Positions 42,413 to 51,246 are shown, counted from the first letter of the stretch. The stretch: 64,000 nucleotides of DNA from DATKOF01 sp035524795 (GCA_035524795.1 DATKOF010000011.1:1-64000); one strand, 5' to 3'. Program-made: numbers and translations. Notes: generated by a model from the letters alone, not told the origin.

Positions 42413-44277
42413 GGTTTGGTGTCGGCGGTCTCGCCCGGGGTCGTTTCGGTCACAGTTCCCTGCTGCTGCGGCAGAAAGCGTTGATAGAACTTGAGCGCGT
42501 CGCTGTCCAGCGACGGATTGGCGACCACCGTCGGCCGCAGGAAAATCACCAGCTCGGACTTGGTCACATTGTCGTTACGCGCGCTGAAAAATTCCCTGAT
42601 GACGGGAATGTTGCCGATGCCGGGCACCGCATTGCGCGTGTACTGAATGTTCTCATTCATCAGGCCGCCGAGCACCGCGGTCTGTCCGCTGACCAGCTGC
42701 AGCACCGATTCCATCTCGCGTATCTGGATTTCCGGCACCGGATTCGGGATCGTCAATGTCGGATTGGGATCGTTTTTGAAATCGATCACGCGCGAAATCG
42801 TCGGCCGTACCGTCAGCGTGACCTGACCGTTCTCGTTGATCTGCGGCGTAACGCCCATCACGACGCCGACGGAAACGGTCTGGGGGGTCGTATTGACGGT
42901 CTGCGTTGAGACGCCCTGCGTGGTGTTCTGCTGCGCCTGCACCTGAAAATAAACGATGTTGTCCACTACTTTGAGCAATGCGGTCTGGTTGTTGAGCGCC
43001 ATCAGTTTCGGGCTTGACAGCACACGGGTGTTGCCGAACTGGTTGAGCAGCTGGATGCTCTCGCTGATGTTGCCGAACTTCGAGGTTGGATTGAAATAAC
43101 CGACGGTCAGGCTGCCGCCGGTGAATCCGCCGCTGATGCCGCCGATCAGCGACTGCGTGATATTGAGGCCGTTACCGGGATTGGCCGTGGATGCCAGCCG
43201 GCTCCAGTCGATGCCGCTCTGGTAGGCGTCGGAAAGATCGACCTCGGCGATCGTCGCCTCGATCAACACCTGGCGCTGCGACGACTGCACGACATTGTCG
43301 AGATATTGCTGGATCAGCGCATGCTGTTTCTCGCTGGCGAGTACACTGACGGTGCTGGCGACCGGATTGATGATGATGTTGTCGCGGACGTCGCCCAGCG
43401 CCGACGGCAGCGACGGCTGGTTCCCGAAAGCCGTGGTAAACAATTGCTGTGCGCCTTGTCCGGCGCGCGCCGCCGCTTCTGCCTGCTGCAGGCGTTCCTC
43501 GCGTTCTGCGCGCACCGCTTCGGCGCGCGCCGCCTTCTGCTCGGCGGACAGACTTTGATTGTGCGTGGAGGCCAGGATGGCGCGGATGTTCTCGCGCAGC
43601 GCATCCCAGAAATTATTGGTCGATTTGGTGGTGACGACGGTACTCGAACTGTTTTGGCCACCACTGCTGCCACTGCTGCCGCTGCTACTGCCACTGCCGC
43701 TGCTGCCGGTATCCTGGATTTGACCCGATACGCCGATAGTCGAGGTGGTTTCGCGCGATATATTTACATAGTTGACCTTGTAGGTCTTCATGTACGGCGT
43801 ATCCGGAGTAACGATGATGGTATTGCCCTCGACGCGGTAGCGCAGGTCGACCTGCTTGGCGATGCGGTCGAGAATCGCCGGCAGGGTTTCGTTGACGGCG
43901 TTGATGCTGACCAGGCCCTGCAGATCGGGATGGATGTCGATGTTCTGCTTGGTATCGCGCGCCAGTGCGAACAACAATTCCTTGACCGGCATGTCGACGA
44001 CGGTCACGCTGTAAGTAACCGGCTTGACGGCGGGTTTCGGTGGCGGCACGAAATCGGTGGTGCGCACAGGCGGCGGCGCCTCTCCAGCTGTTGCCTGTGC
44101 GGCCGGCGTCGAAATATGTCCTTCGGATTGCGGCAGCACCGACGGACGGTAGCAACCGGCGAGCGCTGTGCAGACCAGCATCGCCATCGCGATTGATGGC
44201 ACCGGCCACGCGCCGGTGTTGGGGCCGTTTGGCCGGTCGGATCTCCGCCGGGAGCGGGGTGCCGGAGTCATCATCAT
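42409..44277 (-). CDS. mshL: MshL, pilus secretin (outer-membrane lipoprotein)
   Basis: The 622-aa secretin has a lipobox LAGC (lipidation Cys at about 41) and an N-terminal STN-like domain (ITVVDMPVKELLFALARDTKQNIDIHP split: key VDMPVKELLFALARD). N-domains with a Ser/Gly low-complexity linker follow, then the C-terminal secretin domain with GVVMGVTPQINENGQVTLTVRP (key VMGVTPQI.E.G.VTL) and SGQTAVLGGLMNE. It forms the outer-membrane channel for the pilus. A GGGAGA ribosome binding site supports the first of three consecutive ATG codons. Confidence 0.93.
   Translation of the reverse strand: MMMTPAPRSRRRSDRPNGPNTGAWPVPSIAMAMLVCTALAGCYRPSVLPQSEGHISTPAAQATAGEAPPPVRTTDFVPPPKPAVKPVTYSVTVVDMPVKELLFALARDTKQNIDIHPDLQGLVSINAVNETLPAILDRIAKQVDLRYRVEGNTIIVTPDTPYMKTYKVNYVNISRETTSTIGVSGQIQDTGSSGSGSSSGSSGSSGGQNSSSTVVTTKSTNNFWDALRENIRAILASTHNQSLSAEQKAARAEAVRAEREERLQQAEAAARAGQGAQQLFTTAFGNQPSLPSALGDVRDNIIINPVASTVSVLASEKQHALIQQYLDNVVQSSQRQVLIEATIAEVDLSDAYQSGIDWSRLASTANPGNGLNITQSLIGGISGGFTGGSLTVGYFNPTSKFGNISESIQLLNQFGNTRVLSSPKLMALNNQTALLKVVDNIVYFQVQAQQNTTQGVSTQTVNTTPQTVSVGVVMGVTPQINENGQVTLTVRPTISRVIDFKNDPNPTLTIPNPVPEIQIREMESVLQLVSGQTAVLGGLMNENIQYTRNAVPGIGNIPVIREFFSARNDNVTKSELVIFLRPTVVANPSLDSDALKFYQRFLPQQQGTVTETTPGETADTKP
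43656..43708. repeat. Ser/Gly-coding simple-sequence tract inside mshL
   Basis: Repeated GGCAGTAGC-type units (on the coding strand) encode an SSGSGSSSGSSGSSGG linker. The near-repetitive DNA could slip and vary the linker length between strains. Confidence 0.6.
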
Positions 44278-44319
44278 TTTTCGAATCTCCCTGTCAATGG
44301 CGGCAATCGCGCGCCCCTC

Positions 44320-45837
44320 TCAGGGCACCGCTGACAGCGCGGTCTCGGCGCGTATTCCCTGCACCGTGCGCAGATAAGGCCGGTACGCTTTCAGCGGAGC
44401 CGGCAACGCGGCCAATGCGGCCAATGCGCTGCGGCGATCGCTGAAAGAGCCGTACAGAACCGTCAGCCACGGTTTTTGATTCACGAGGGTACGGTACACA
44501 AAAATGTCATTGATTTCAACATATTTTCCTATGACATTCAGATGTTGCTTGAGCTGTTGGGGCTGGCCGGTTCCGAGCAACTGGATGGTATAAACGGTTT
44601 TGTCCTGCTGCGCCAGCCAGGACAAAGTCGCGGCAGTGCGTGCTTCGAGCGTGTCATTTCCCCCGACAGCCGGCGGCTGGGGTGAATCGGCACTGACAGC
44701 GTTTTCTCTAGGTGGATGAATAGGTTGTGAAGATGCCGCCATCACCGGTTTTGCGGGAGTGACTGCGGCGGCTATCGGGGGTGCAGGCACGCCCGGAGTG
44801 GGGGTGATGTGTGAGGAAGGCGGGACGGGATTGGCGGATACTGCGGGAGGGGCCTCCGTTGTTGAAGGGGTGATGGTTCCCGCAGCCGGTGGCGGCAGCG
44901 AGTGGATCACCGCATTATTGTGGGCCCGGAACAACGCATAGCCTGTAATGCCGGCACCGGCGCCGATCGCGAGCAGCGACAGCACCAGGATCAGTTGTGT
45001 TCTGGGATGTCGCGCCGGCGATTTGTACTGGCTGAATTCGCTGTCGCGCACCGCCGCCTTGATGTGCTTGGGCTTCAGCGTGTGGGTATTTTCGGAAAAT
45101 GCCGCCAGCAATGCCTTGTCCGCGATCAGGTTGATCCGCCGCGTAATCCCGTGCGAGGCTTTGGCGATGGCATGGATGAGCCGCCGCGGAAACAGGTCGG
45201 GACCGCTGTAGCCGGCGGTGCGCAGTCTGAAATTCAGATAGTCATGGATTTCGCCGGCCTTGAGCGGGCCCAGGCGAAAACTGTGGGTGATGCGCTCGCG
45301 CAACTGGCGCAGCCGCGGCTGGCGCAGGCTGTCGTCGAGTTCAGGCTGGCCGAACAGCATGATCTGCAGAAGCTTGTGGTTCTGCGTTTCGAGATTCGAC
45401 AGCAGGCGAATTTCCTCGAGCGTCGCCGGCGGCATGCTTTGCGATTCTTCGACGAACATCACTACCTGCTTGCCCGCCGCGTGGCGTTCGAGCAGATAAT
45501 CCTGCAATGCGCGCATTACTTCGAGCCGGCCGGCGTCGCGCGGCAATTTGATCTGCAGTTCGAACGCGATCGCGTGCAGGATTTCTTCGGGCGAGACGCT
45601 GGGATTGGCGAGATAGACGGTTTCGACGTGCGGCGGCAATCGTGACGGCAACATATTGCACAGCATGGTCTTGCCGCTGCCGACCTCACCGGTCACCTTG
45701 ATGATGCCTTCTCCCTGGCCGATGGCGTAAATCAATGCTTCGAGAATCGGGCCGCGATTGCCGCCGCCGAAAAAGAAGTCGGTATTGGGCGTGATGCGGA
45801 ACGGCGGTTGCGCGAGCCCGAAGTAGGAGTAGTACAT
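44320..45837 (-). CDS. mshM: MshM/ExeA-like AAA ATPase fused to SPOR-like domain
   Basis: The 505-aa protein begins MYYSYFGLAQPPFRITPNTDFF, the usual MshM/ExeA start. It has an AAA domain with Walker A TGEVGSGKTML (about 49-60), VVMFVEESQSMP and an arginine-rich sensor region. A transmembrane helix follows near 283-303 (LILVLSLLAIGAGAGITGYALF), then a Pro/Ala-rich periplasmic linker and a C-terminal SPOR-like domain (about 405-495; YTIQLLGTGQPQQLKQHLN, WLTVLYGSFSDRRSALAAL). The fusion would couple ATPase action to peptidoglycan binding for secretin insertion. It follows the regulator gene by 15 bp. Confidence 0.85.
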   Translation of the reverse strand: MYYSYFGLAQPPFRITPNTDFFFGGGNRGPILEALIYAIGQGEGIIKVTGEVGSGKTMLCNMLPSRLPPHVETVYLANPSVSPEEILHAIAFELQIKLPRDAGRLEVMRALQDYLLERHAAGKQVVMFVEESQSMPPATLEEIRLLSNLETQNHKLLQIMLFGQPELDDSLRQPRLRQLRERITHSFRLGPLKAGEIHDYLNFRLRTAGYSGPDLFPRRLIHAIAKASHGITRRINLIADKALLAAFSENTHTLKPKHIKAAVRDSEFSQYKSPARHPRTQLILVLSLLAIGAGAGITGYALFRAHNNAVIHSLPPPAAGTITPSTTEAPPAVSANPVPPSSHITPTPGVPAPPIAAAVTPAKPVMAASSQPIHPPRENAVSADSPQPPAVGGNDTLEARTAATLSWLAQQDKTVYTIQLLGTGQPQQLKQHLNVIGKYVEINDIFVYRTLVNQKPWLTVLYGSFSDRRSALAALAALPAPLKAYRPYLRTVQGIRAETALSAVP

Positions 45838-45852
45838 TAATTAAGCAGCCTG

Positions 45853-47298
45853 CTATTGCGGCGGGTTCTGCAATTCGCCCGACATCGTGTAATTCTGCAT
45901 CCGGCTATAGAGGGTGGTGCGATGGATGCCGAGCAGCTTTGCCGCCTGCGACAGGTTGCCCTGGGTGATCGCCAGTGCGGCTTCGACATACCCCTTTTCC
46001 CACTGCTGCAGCGTCTGGTCCAGGTTGAAGCCCTTCTGCAGCTGCAGATGTTTTTTCGCCGCTTCCAGCACGGCCTTGAAATCCTGGCCTGCCGGCAGGC
46101 CGGGCAACTCGGCCTCCATGCTTTCCATGTCAAACTCGGTGCGCAGCTGTTCAGCGTTGATTTCCTGCCCGGCATGCTTTGTGATGAGGCGGATCACGAT
46201 GTTGCGCAGTTCGCGCACATTGCCCGGGAATCCGTATTCGAGCCACAGACGCATCGCGTCTGCGTTGAGCTCGAACGGTTTGGCGGCGGCCTGGCGGGCG
46301 TAAAAATCGCGAAAATGCAGAAGCAGCAGCTGTTTGTCAGGTCCGAGGTCGCGCAGCGGCGGCACGTCGATCGTGAATACCGACAGGCGATGATAGAGAT
46401 CGGCGCGGAACCGGCCGTTGCGGATTTCCTGGCGCAGGTCGCGATTGGTCGCGGCGATCACGCGCGCGTTGCTGGCCCGGTTCTGGGTCTCGCCAACGCG
46501 CTGATATTCGCCGTTCTCGAGCACGCGCAGCAGTTTTGCCTGCAGCTCGAGAGGCAGTTCGCCGATTTCGTCGAGGAACAACGTGCCGCCCTGGGCGTCT
46601 TCGAAATAGCCGGAACGCGAAGTCGTCGCACCGGTGAACGCGCCCTTGCTGTAGCCGAACAGCGTGGGTTCGACGAGCGTCGGCGAAATCGCCGCGCAGT
46701 TGAGGGCCAGCAGTGGCTTCGATGCGCGCGGACTCTGGCGGTGCAATGCCGCGGCGACCAGTTCCTTGCCGCTGCCGGAGCCGCCTTCGATCAGTACGGG
46801 AAACGGCGCGTTCGCGTATTGGCCGATCTGTTGGCGCAGTTTCTCGATCGGCGGACTTTTGCCGACGATGCCGATGTCACCTGCCTGGGCGCCGATTTCG
46901 GCGTCGCGGATGTGCAGCGCGTCGAGCAGCAATTTTTTGATTTTTTCCGGGTCGCACGGCTTGGCGATGAACTCGATCGCGCCCAGCGTGCGCGCGTGCC
47001 GGGCGTTGGTCTCGTCGTTTTGCCCCGACAGCACCAGGATCTTGATGTTGGGCGAGTAGGCGATCAGTTCGTTGATCAGTTTGAAGCCCTCGTCGGGCCG
47101 GTGCGGCGTCGGCGGCAGACCAAGGTCAACCAGCGCCAGTTGCGGCGGGACGTCGAGCTGGCGCAGCAGGCTTTTGACCTGACTGCGCGATTCGGCGACG
47201 TAAACGCGGAAATCACGACCGAGCACGAAATTCAGCGTGTCGCTGATCAGCGGATCGTCATCGACAATCAACAGCTCCGGCTTGGCGGATTTATCCAT
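45853..47298 (-). CDS. Sigma-54 dependent response regulator (PrsR/PilR-like)
   Basis: The 481-aa protein has a receiver domain (acidic pocket near 13-15, phospho-acceptor Asp58 in LVDLGLPP, Lys in FIAKP) and an AAA+ domain. The AAA+ domain has Walker A GGSGSGKEL, intact GAFTGA loop in SKGAFTGAT, Walker B GGTLFLDEIGELP and sensor II FPGNVRELRN. A Fis-type helix-turn-helix (LSQAAKLLGIHRTTLYSRM) ends it. It should activate sigma-54 promoters such as that at 29945-29959. The receiver with SGQND and GAIEFIAKP resembles PEP-CTERM regulator PrsR. Its probable kinase partner is at 31728-33455. Confidence 0.93.
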   Translation of the reverse strand: MDKSAKPELLIVDDDPLISDTLNFVLGRDFRVYVAESRSQVKSLLRQLDVPPQLALVDLGLPPTPHRPDEGFKLINELIAYSPNIKILVLSGQNDETNARHARTLGAIEFIAKPCDPEKIKKLLLDALHIRDAEIGAQAGDIGIVGKSPPIEKLRQQIGQYANAPFPVLIEGGSGSGKELVAAALHRQSPRASKPLLALNCAAISPTLVEPTLFGYSKGAFTGATTSRSGYFEDAQGGTLFLDEIGELPLELQAKLLRVLENGEYQRVGETQNRASNARVIAATNRDLRQEIRNGRFRADLYHRLSVFTIDVPPLRDLGPDKQLLLLHFRDFYARQAAAKPFELNADAMRLWLEYGFPGNVRELRNIVIRLITKHAGQEINAEQLRTEFDMESMEAELPGLPAGQDFKAVLEAAKKHLQLQKGFNLDQTLQQWEKGYVEAALAITQGNLSQAAKLLGIHRTTLYSRMQNYTMSGELQNPPQ

Positions 47299-47371
47299 GA
47301 CATGGACAGCAGGCTAGGCGGCCATTCTGCCAGATAATTTTTGCGTCTGATAGTTTACGTCGCGGAGCGAT

Positions 47372-48106
47372 CTAGGCTGCCGGCCGCTCCTGTTCGATGC
47401 AGTGCAAAAATGCCGCTTCGAGACCGCTGCTCGCATATTGCCGGCAGAGCTCGTCCGGTGTGCCGACAAACAGCACGCGGCCTGCATGCAGCACCGCCAT
47501 CCGGTCACAGATTTCGGCGACATCGGCGAGCGCATGTGAAGTCAGCAGCAGGGTGCCTCCGCGTTGTTTGATCTGTCGTAACTGCGCCTTGAGCAGCGCG
47601 CGCGCCTTGGGGTCGAGCCCGCTGGTCGGCTCGTCGAGAACGTACAGATCCTTGTGCGCGAGGAAACTCGCGGCCAGCCCGAGTTTTTGCGTCATGCCCT
47701 TGGAATAGGCGCGCGCCGGCATCTGCAGCGCCGCGCGGTCGAGATCGAGCGCTTGCAGCAATTGCTCGGCGGCGGCGCGGTCGTAGTCGACTGACTGCAG
47801 CGCGAGTACGTAGCGGACGAAATCTTCGCCGGTCGAGTAATAAGGCGGCATGAAACGTTCGGGCAGGAACGCCATTCTGGCGCGCGCTGTGCGCAGCCGG
47901 TGCGGAATGCCGAAGATTTCGATGCCGCCGTCGTCGAACGCGCAAAGATCGAGCAGGCACTTGAGCAACGTGGTCTTGCCGGCGCCGTTGACGCCGACCA
48001 GGCCGAAAAATTCACCGCGCGCGATATCGAAGGTGACCTCGTGCAGCGCCGTGGCCCGGCCGTATTTCTTGACGACTTTGGAAAAACTCAGCGCGGAGGA
48101 TGACAT
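47372..48106 (-). CDS. ABC-2 type transporter ATP-binding protein
   Basis: The 244-aa ATPase has Walker A GVNGAGKTTLL, a degenerate signature YSKGMTQKLGLA, Walker B LYVLDEPTSGLDP and switch LLTSHALAD. The GVNGAGKTT...SKGM form is typical of ABC-2 exporters of the CcmA/NatA type. No permease is adjacent; the only ABC-2 permease in the window is at 30892-31698, on the other side of the pilus cluster. It lies 73 bp upstream of the response regulator in the same direction and may share its transcript. By position it resembles PilH of PilGHI (inference). Confidence 0.85.
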   Translation of the reverse strand: MSSSALSFSKVVKKYGRATALHEVTFDIARGEFFGLVGVNGAGKTTLLKCLLDLCAFDDGGIEIFGIPHRLRTARARMAFLPERFMPPYYSTGEDFVRYVLALQSVDYDRAAAEQLLQALDLDRAALQMPARAYSKGMTQKLGLAASFLAHKDLYVLDEPTSGLDPKARALLKAQLRQIKQRGGTLLLTSHALADVAEICDRMAVLHAGRVLFVGTPDELCRQYASSGLEAAFLHCIEQERPAA

Positions 48107-48161
48107 AAGCCGTCAAAGTATCTGAAAGTATACTTGTGAACAAGTGACGTCGCGCGCGGGT

Positions 48162-48190
48162 TTGGCCGCGATTCGGCGTTGGTTTACAAT
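48162..48190 (+). promoter_or_regulatory. Sigma-70 promoter of the mla operon
   Basis: TTGGCC (48162-48167), 17 bp, TACAAT (48185-48190) is a good sigma-70 match. Transcription would start near 48197, so the in-frame ATG at 48189 lies inside the -10 box and cannot be used; the GTG at 48219 becomes the mlaF start. Confidence 0.65.
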
Positions 48191-48218
48191 GCACGGCTTT
48201 GATTTGGGATTGATTTTC

Positions 48219-49022
48219 GTGGCCACCGACAATCTCGTCGAAATCAGCGGCGTCAGCTATTCCTACAATAGCGGGCGGCCGGTGCTGACCGACATCAACA
48301 TGACGATTCCGCGCGGCAAGGTGGTCGCGATCATGGGCATCAGCGGCTCGGGCAAGACTACGCTGCTGCGGCTGATCGGCGGAGTGCTGAAGCCGACCCG
48401 CGGCCAGGTGAAAGTGGATGGTCGCATTACGCATGAACTCGATGTGGAGGGCCTTTACCGGCTGCGACGGGGCATGGGGCTGCTGTTTCAATTTGGCGCG
48501 CTGTTTACCGACCTGTCGATATTCGACAACGTTGCTTTCCAGATGCGCGAGCATACCGATCTGCCGGAATCGATGATCCGTGATCTGGTCATGATGAAAC
48601 TCCAGGCGGTCGGCCTGCGCGGCGCACACCGGCTGATGCCGTCCGAATTGTCCGGCGGCATGGCGCGACGGGCGGCGCTCGCGCGCGCGATCGCGCTCGA
48701 CCCGACGCTGATCATGTACGATGAACCGTTCACCGGCCTCGATCCGATTTCGCTCGGCATGATCGCCAACCTGGTGCGGAAACTGAACGACGCCCTCGGC
48801 GTGACTTCAATCGTGGTCACGCACGATGTGCAGGAGGCGCTCGACATCGTCGATTACGTGTACTATCTTTCGGAAGGCGTGATGGTCGCGCACGGGACGC
48901 CCGAGCAGATTCGCGCCTCGCAGGACCCGCTGGTGCATCAGTTCGTATGGGGTGAAATGGACGGCCCGGTCGCATTTCGCTATCCGAGCCGGGGATTCCG
49001 CGCGGAGGCCGGCCTTGTTTAA
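48219..49022 (+). CDS. mlaF: Phospholipid ABC transporter ATPase MlaF
   Basis: The 267-aa protein has Walker A GISGSGKTTLL, Q-loop LLFQFGALF, signature LSGGMARR, Walker B IMYDEPFTGLDP and switch His202 in VVTHD. The sequence VAFQMREHTDLPE is typical of MlaF, which with MlaE, MlaB and MlaD moves phospholipids between inner-membrane and periplasmic carrier MlaC. The GTG start was chosen because the promoter lies over the upstream ATG and because it gives the same length as the paralogue at 52821-53624. Confidence 0.93.
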   Translation: MATDNLVEISGVSYSYNSGRPVLTDINMTIPRGKVVAIMGISGSGKTTLLRLIGGVLKPTRGQVKVDGRITHELDVEGLYRLRRGMGLLFQFGALFTDLSIFDNVAFQMREHTDLPESMIRDLVMMKLQAVGLRGAHRLMPSELSGGMARRAALARAIALDPTLIMYDEPFTGLDPISLGMIANLVRKLNDALGVTSIVVTHDVQEALDIVDYVYYLSEGVMVAHGTPEQIRASQDPLVHQFVWGEMDGPVAFRYPSRGFRAEAGLV

Positions 49023-49812
49023 CCGTGGCGCCATCGTCAACATCCGCGGTATCGGCCATCATACGATCGACAGCGTATTCCGGCTCGGTTACGCCACGCG
49101 TTTTTTCGCGTTGACGCTGCTGCACTCGGGGGTCGGCTTTCGCCGGCCCCGTCTGATCATCCGCGAACTCTATTTCACCGGCGTGCTGTCATTGATCATC
49201 ATTCTGGTGTCCGGGTTGTTCGTCGGCATGGTGCTCGGCTTCCAGGGCTTCCACACATTGCAGACCTACGGTTCGGAGTCCGCGCTCGGCGTGCTGGTCG
49301 CGCTGTCGCTGGTGCGCGAACTCGGGCCGGTGGTGTCGGCACTGCTGTTCGCGAGCCGCGCCGGCTCGGCGATGACCGCCGAGATCGGTTTGATGAAGGC
49401 GACCGAGCAACTGTCGGCGATGGAAATGATGGCGGTCGACCCGATCGCGCGCGTGGTGGCGCCGCGTTTCTGGGCCGGCGTAATTTCGATGCCGCTGCTG
49501 GCGGCGATGTTCAGCGCGATGGGCGTGTTCGGCGGCTATCTGGTCGGCGTCGTGCTGATCGGCGTCGACGAGGGATCGTTCTGGTCGCAGATGCAGAATG
49601 CGGTGGATTTCCGCGAGGACATATTGAACGGCGTGATCAAGAGCTTCGTATTCGGCATCGCCGTGACATGGATCGCGCTGTTCGAGGGCTATGATGCGCC
49701 GCCGACTGCGGAAGGCGTGTCGGGCGCGACCACACGCACGGTCGTGACATCGTCGCTGGTCATCCTGGGGCTGGATTTCATATTGACTTCATTTATGTTT
49801 CGGGGGGCGTGA
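49015..49812 (+). CDS. mlaE: Phospholipid ABC transporter permease MlaE
   Basis: The 265-aa membrane protein of the MlaE family contains FALTLLHSG, YFTGVLSLIIILVSGLFVGM, SALGVLVALSLVRELGPVVSALLFASRAGSAM (key ELGPV..ALL.A.R.GS) and GVFGGYLVG. A TTG start at 49015, 6 bp after GGAGG, was chosen; it overlaps mlaF by 8 bp. Starts further upstream would lie deep in mlaF. Confidence 0.92.
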   Translation: MFNRGAIVNIRGIGHHTIDSVFRLGYATRFFALTLLHSGVGFRRPRLIIRELYFTGVLSLIIILVSGLFVGMVLGFQGFHTLQTYGSESALGVLVALSLVRELGPVVSALLFASRAGSAMTAEIGLMKATEQLSAMEMMAVDPIARVVAPRFWAGVISMPLLAAMFSAMGVFGGYLVGVVLIGVDEGSFWSQMQNAVDFREDILNGVIKSFVFGIAVTWIALFEGYDAPPTAEGVSGATTRTVVTSSLVILGLDFILTSFMFRGA

Positions 49813-50285
49813 TGGAACGTTCGACACTTGACCTGTGGGTAGGCCTGTTCGTGTGCGCCGGCGTCGGCGCATTGCTGGTGCTGGCGCTCAAGGTCGGCAA
49901 CATGAGCGGCTTCAACGTGACGGATACCTACCAGCTGCAGGCCCAATTCGACAACATCGGCGGACTCAAGGTGCGCGCGCCGGTCAAGAGCGCAGGTGTG
50001 GTGATCGGCCGCGTCGCCGGCATCCAGTTCGACAACAACCGGTTCCGGGCCACGGTGGCGATGAACATCGACAAGCATTTCCAGTTTCCGAAGGACACCT
50101 CGGCGTCGATCCTGACGTCGGGCCTGCTCGGCGAACAGTATGTCGGGCTGGAAGCCGGTGGCGATGAGGCGATGCTGAAAAGCGGTGACACCATCACGCT
50201 CACGCAATCGGCGGTGGTGCTGGAAAAAATGATCAGCCAGTTTCTTTACAACAAGGCGGCGGAAGGCAACAGCACTTCCAAGTAA
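49812..50285 (+). CDS. mlaD: Outer-membrane lipid asymmetry protein MlaD (MCE domain)
   Basis: The 157-aa protein has an N-terminal transmembrane helix (LWVGLFVCAGVGALLVLAL) and one MCE domain (FDNIGGLKVRAPVKSAGVVIGRV, SILTSGLLGEQYVGLEAG). It forms the hexameric ring that channels lipid between MlaFEB and MlaC. The ATG overlaps the mlaE stop by 1 bp. Confidence 0.93.
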   Translation: MERSTLDLWVGLFVCAGVGALLVLALKVGNMSGFNVTDTYQLQAQFDNIGGLKVRAPVKSAGVVIGRVAGIQFDNNRFRATVAMNIDKHFQFPKDTSASILTSGLLGEQYVGLEAGGDEAMLKSGDTITLTQSAVVLEKMISQFLYNKAAEGNSTSK

Positions 50286-50315
50286 TCGCTTTATCGGGAA
50301 AAGGAGATCGTTGCA

Positions 50316-50954
50316 GTGAGACGCTGGATATCGAGTCTGCTGGTAGGCGCCGCGTTTTGCGCCGCGCCGTCGTTTGCGCAGTCGCCGGATACGGCGCCCG
50401 ATGCGCTGGTCAGGAAGGTTGCCGAAGACACGCTGACGATCGTGCGCTCCGACCGCGACATCCGCGCCGGCGACCGCAGGAAAATCATCGACCTTGTCGA
50501 GGTCAAGGTGCTGCCGTACTTCGATTTCAACCGGATGACGCGGCTGGCGATGGGCAAGAACTGGCGCCAGGCCGATCCGCAGCAGCAGCAAGCGCTGGTC
50601 AGCGAATTCCGCGCGCTGCTGGTCAACACCTACGCGTCGGCGTTCACCAGCTACAAGGACCAGACCATCGACATCAAACCGGTGCGGATGGAGCCCGGCG
50701 ACACCGACGTCGTGGTCAAGACGGTGATCAACCAGCAGAACGGACAGCCGCCGGTCACCATCGACTACAACATGGAAAAGGTCGACAGCAGCTGGAAAGT
50801 CTACGATTTCACGGTCGAAGGGGTGCGCTGGGTGCAGAATTACCGCAACACCTTCAACAACGAAGTGCAGAACGGCGGCGTCGATGGCCTGATCAAGACG
50901 CTGCGGGAAAAAAACCGGTCGCTGGCGCAGGCCTCCGGCAAGGCCGATGATTGA
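50316..50954 (+). CDS. mlaC: Periplasmic phospholipid-binding protein MlaC
   Basis: The 212-aa protein starts at GTG after an AAGGAGAT ribosome binding site. It has a signal peptide (ISSLLVGAAFCAAPSFAQ) and the MlaC/Ttg2D fold: VLPYFDFNRMTRLAMGKNWRQA, VDYNMEKVDSSWKVYDFTVEGVRWVQNYR (key YNM....SWKVYD..VEG.S/R...NYR). It shuttles phospholipid through the periplasm. No mlaA lies between it and mlaD. Confidence 0.93.
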   Translation: MRRWISSLLVGAAFCAAPSFAQSPDTAPDALVRKVAEDTLTIVRSDRDIRAGDRRKIIDLVEVKVLPYFDFNRMTRLAMGKNWRQADPQQQQALVSEFRALLVNTYASAFTSYKDQTIDIKPVRMEPGDTDVVVKTVINQQNGQPPVTIDYNMEKVDSSWKVYDFTVEGVRWVQNYRNTFNNEVQNGGVDGLIKTLREKNRSLAQASGKADD

Positions 50955-51228
50955 GCGCGACGGCGACACCGTCCGCGTCAGTGGAGCTTTGACACTGGCG
51001 ACCGTCGTGTCTCTGCGCGACGCGGGCGCAGCATGCCTCACTGCTGGCGACGTGATGGTGGACCTGAAGGCGGTGACCGAAGTGGATTCGTCGGCGTTGA
51101 GCCTGCTGCTCGAATGGCGGCGCGAGGCGCAGCGCCGCCATCTGCGCATCCGTTATTCCAACCTGCCATCCAACCTGACCAGCCTGGCGGCGCTTTACGG
51201 CGTCGGCGAAATCATCGCCGGGGACTGA
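50947..51228 (+). CDS. mlaB: STAS-domain protein MlaB
   Basis: The 93-aa STAS domain protein contains VDLKAVTEVDSSALSLLLEW, where the DSS turn is typical of MlaB, the cytoplasmic regulator that binds MlaF. Its start overlaps the mlaC stop by 8 bp. Confidence 0.88.
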   Translation: MIERDGDTVRVSGALTLATVVSLRDAGAACLTAGDVMVDLKAVTEVDSSALSLLLEWRREAQRRHLRIRYSNLPSNLTSLAALYGVGEIIAGD

Positions 51229-51246
51229 GCGATCGGATTCGTCGGC

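Noticed and set aside
47305..47335. Weak TGGCAG-N5-CCGC on the minus strand upstream of the response regulator
   Set aside because: Spacing is right but three key bases deviate from the sigma-54 consensus; too weak to call.
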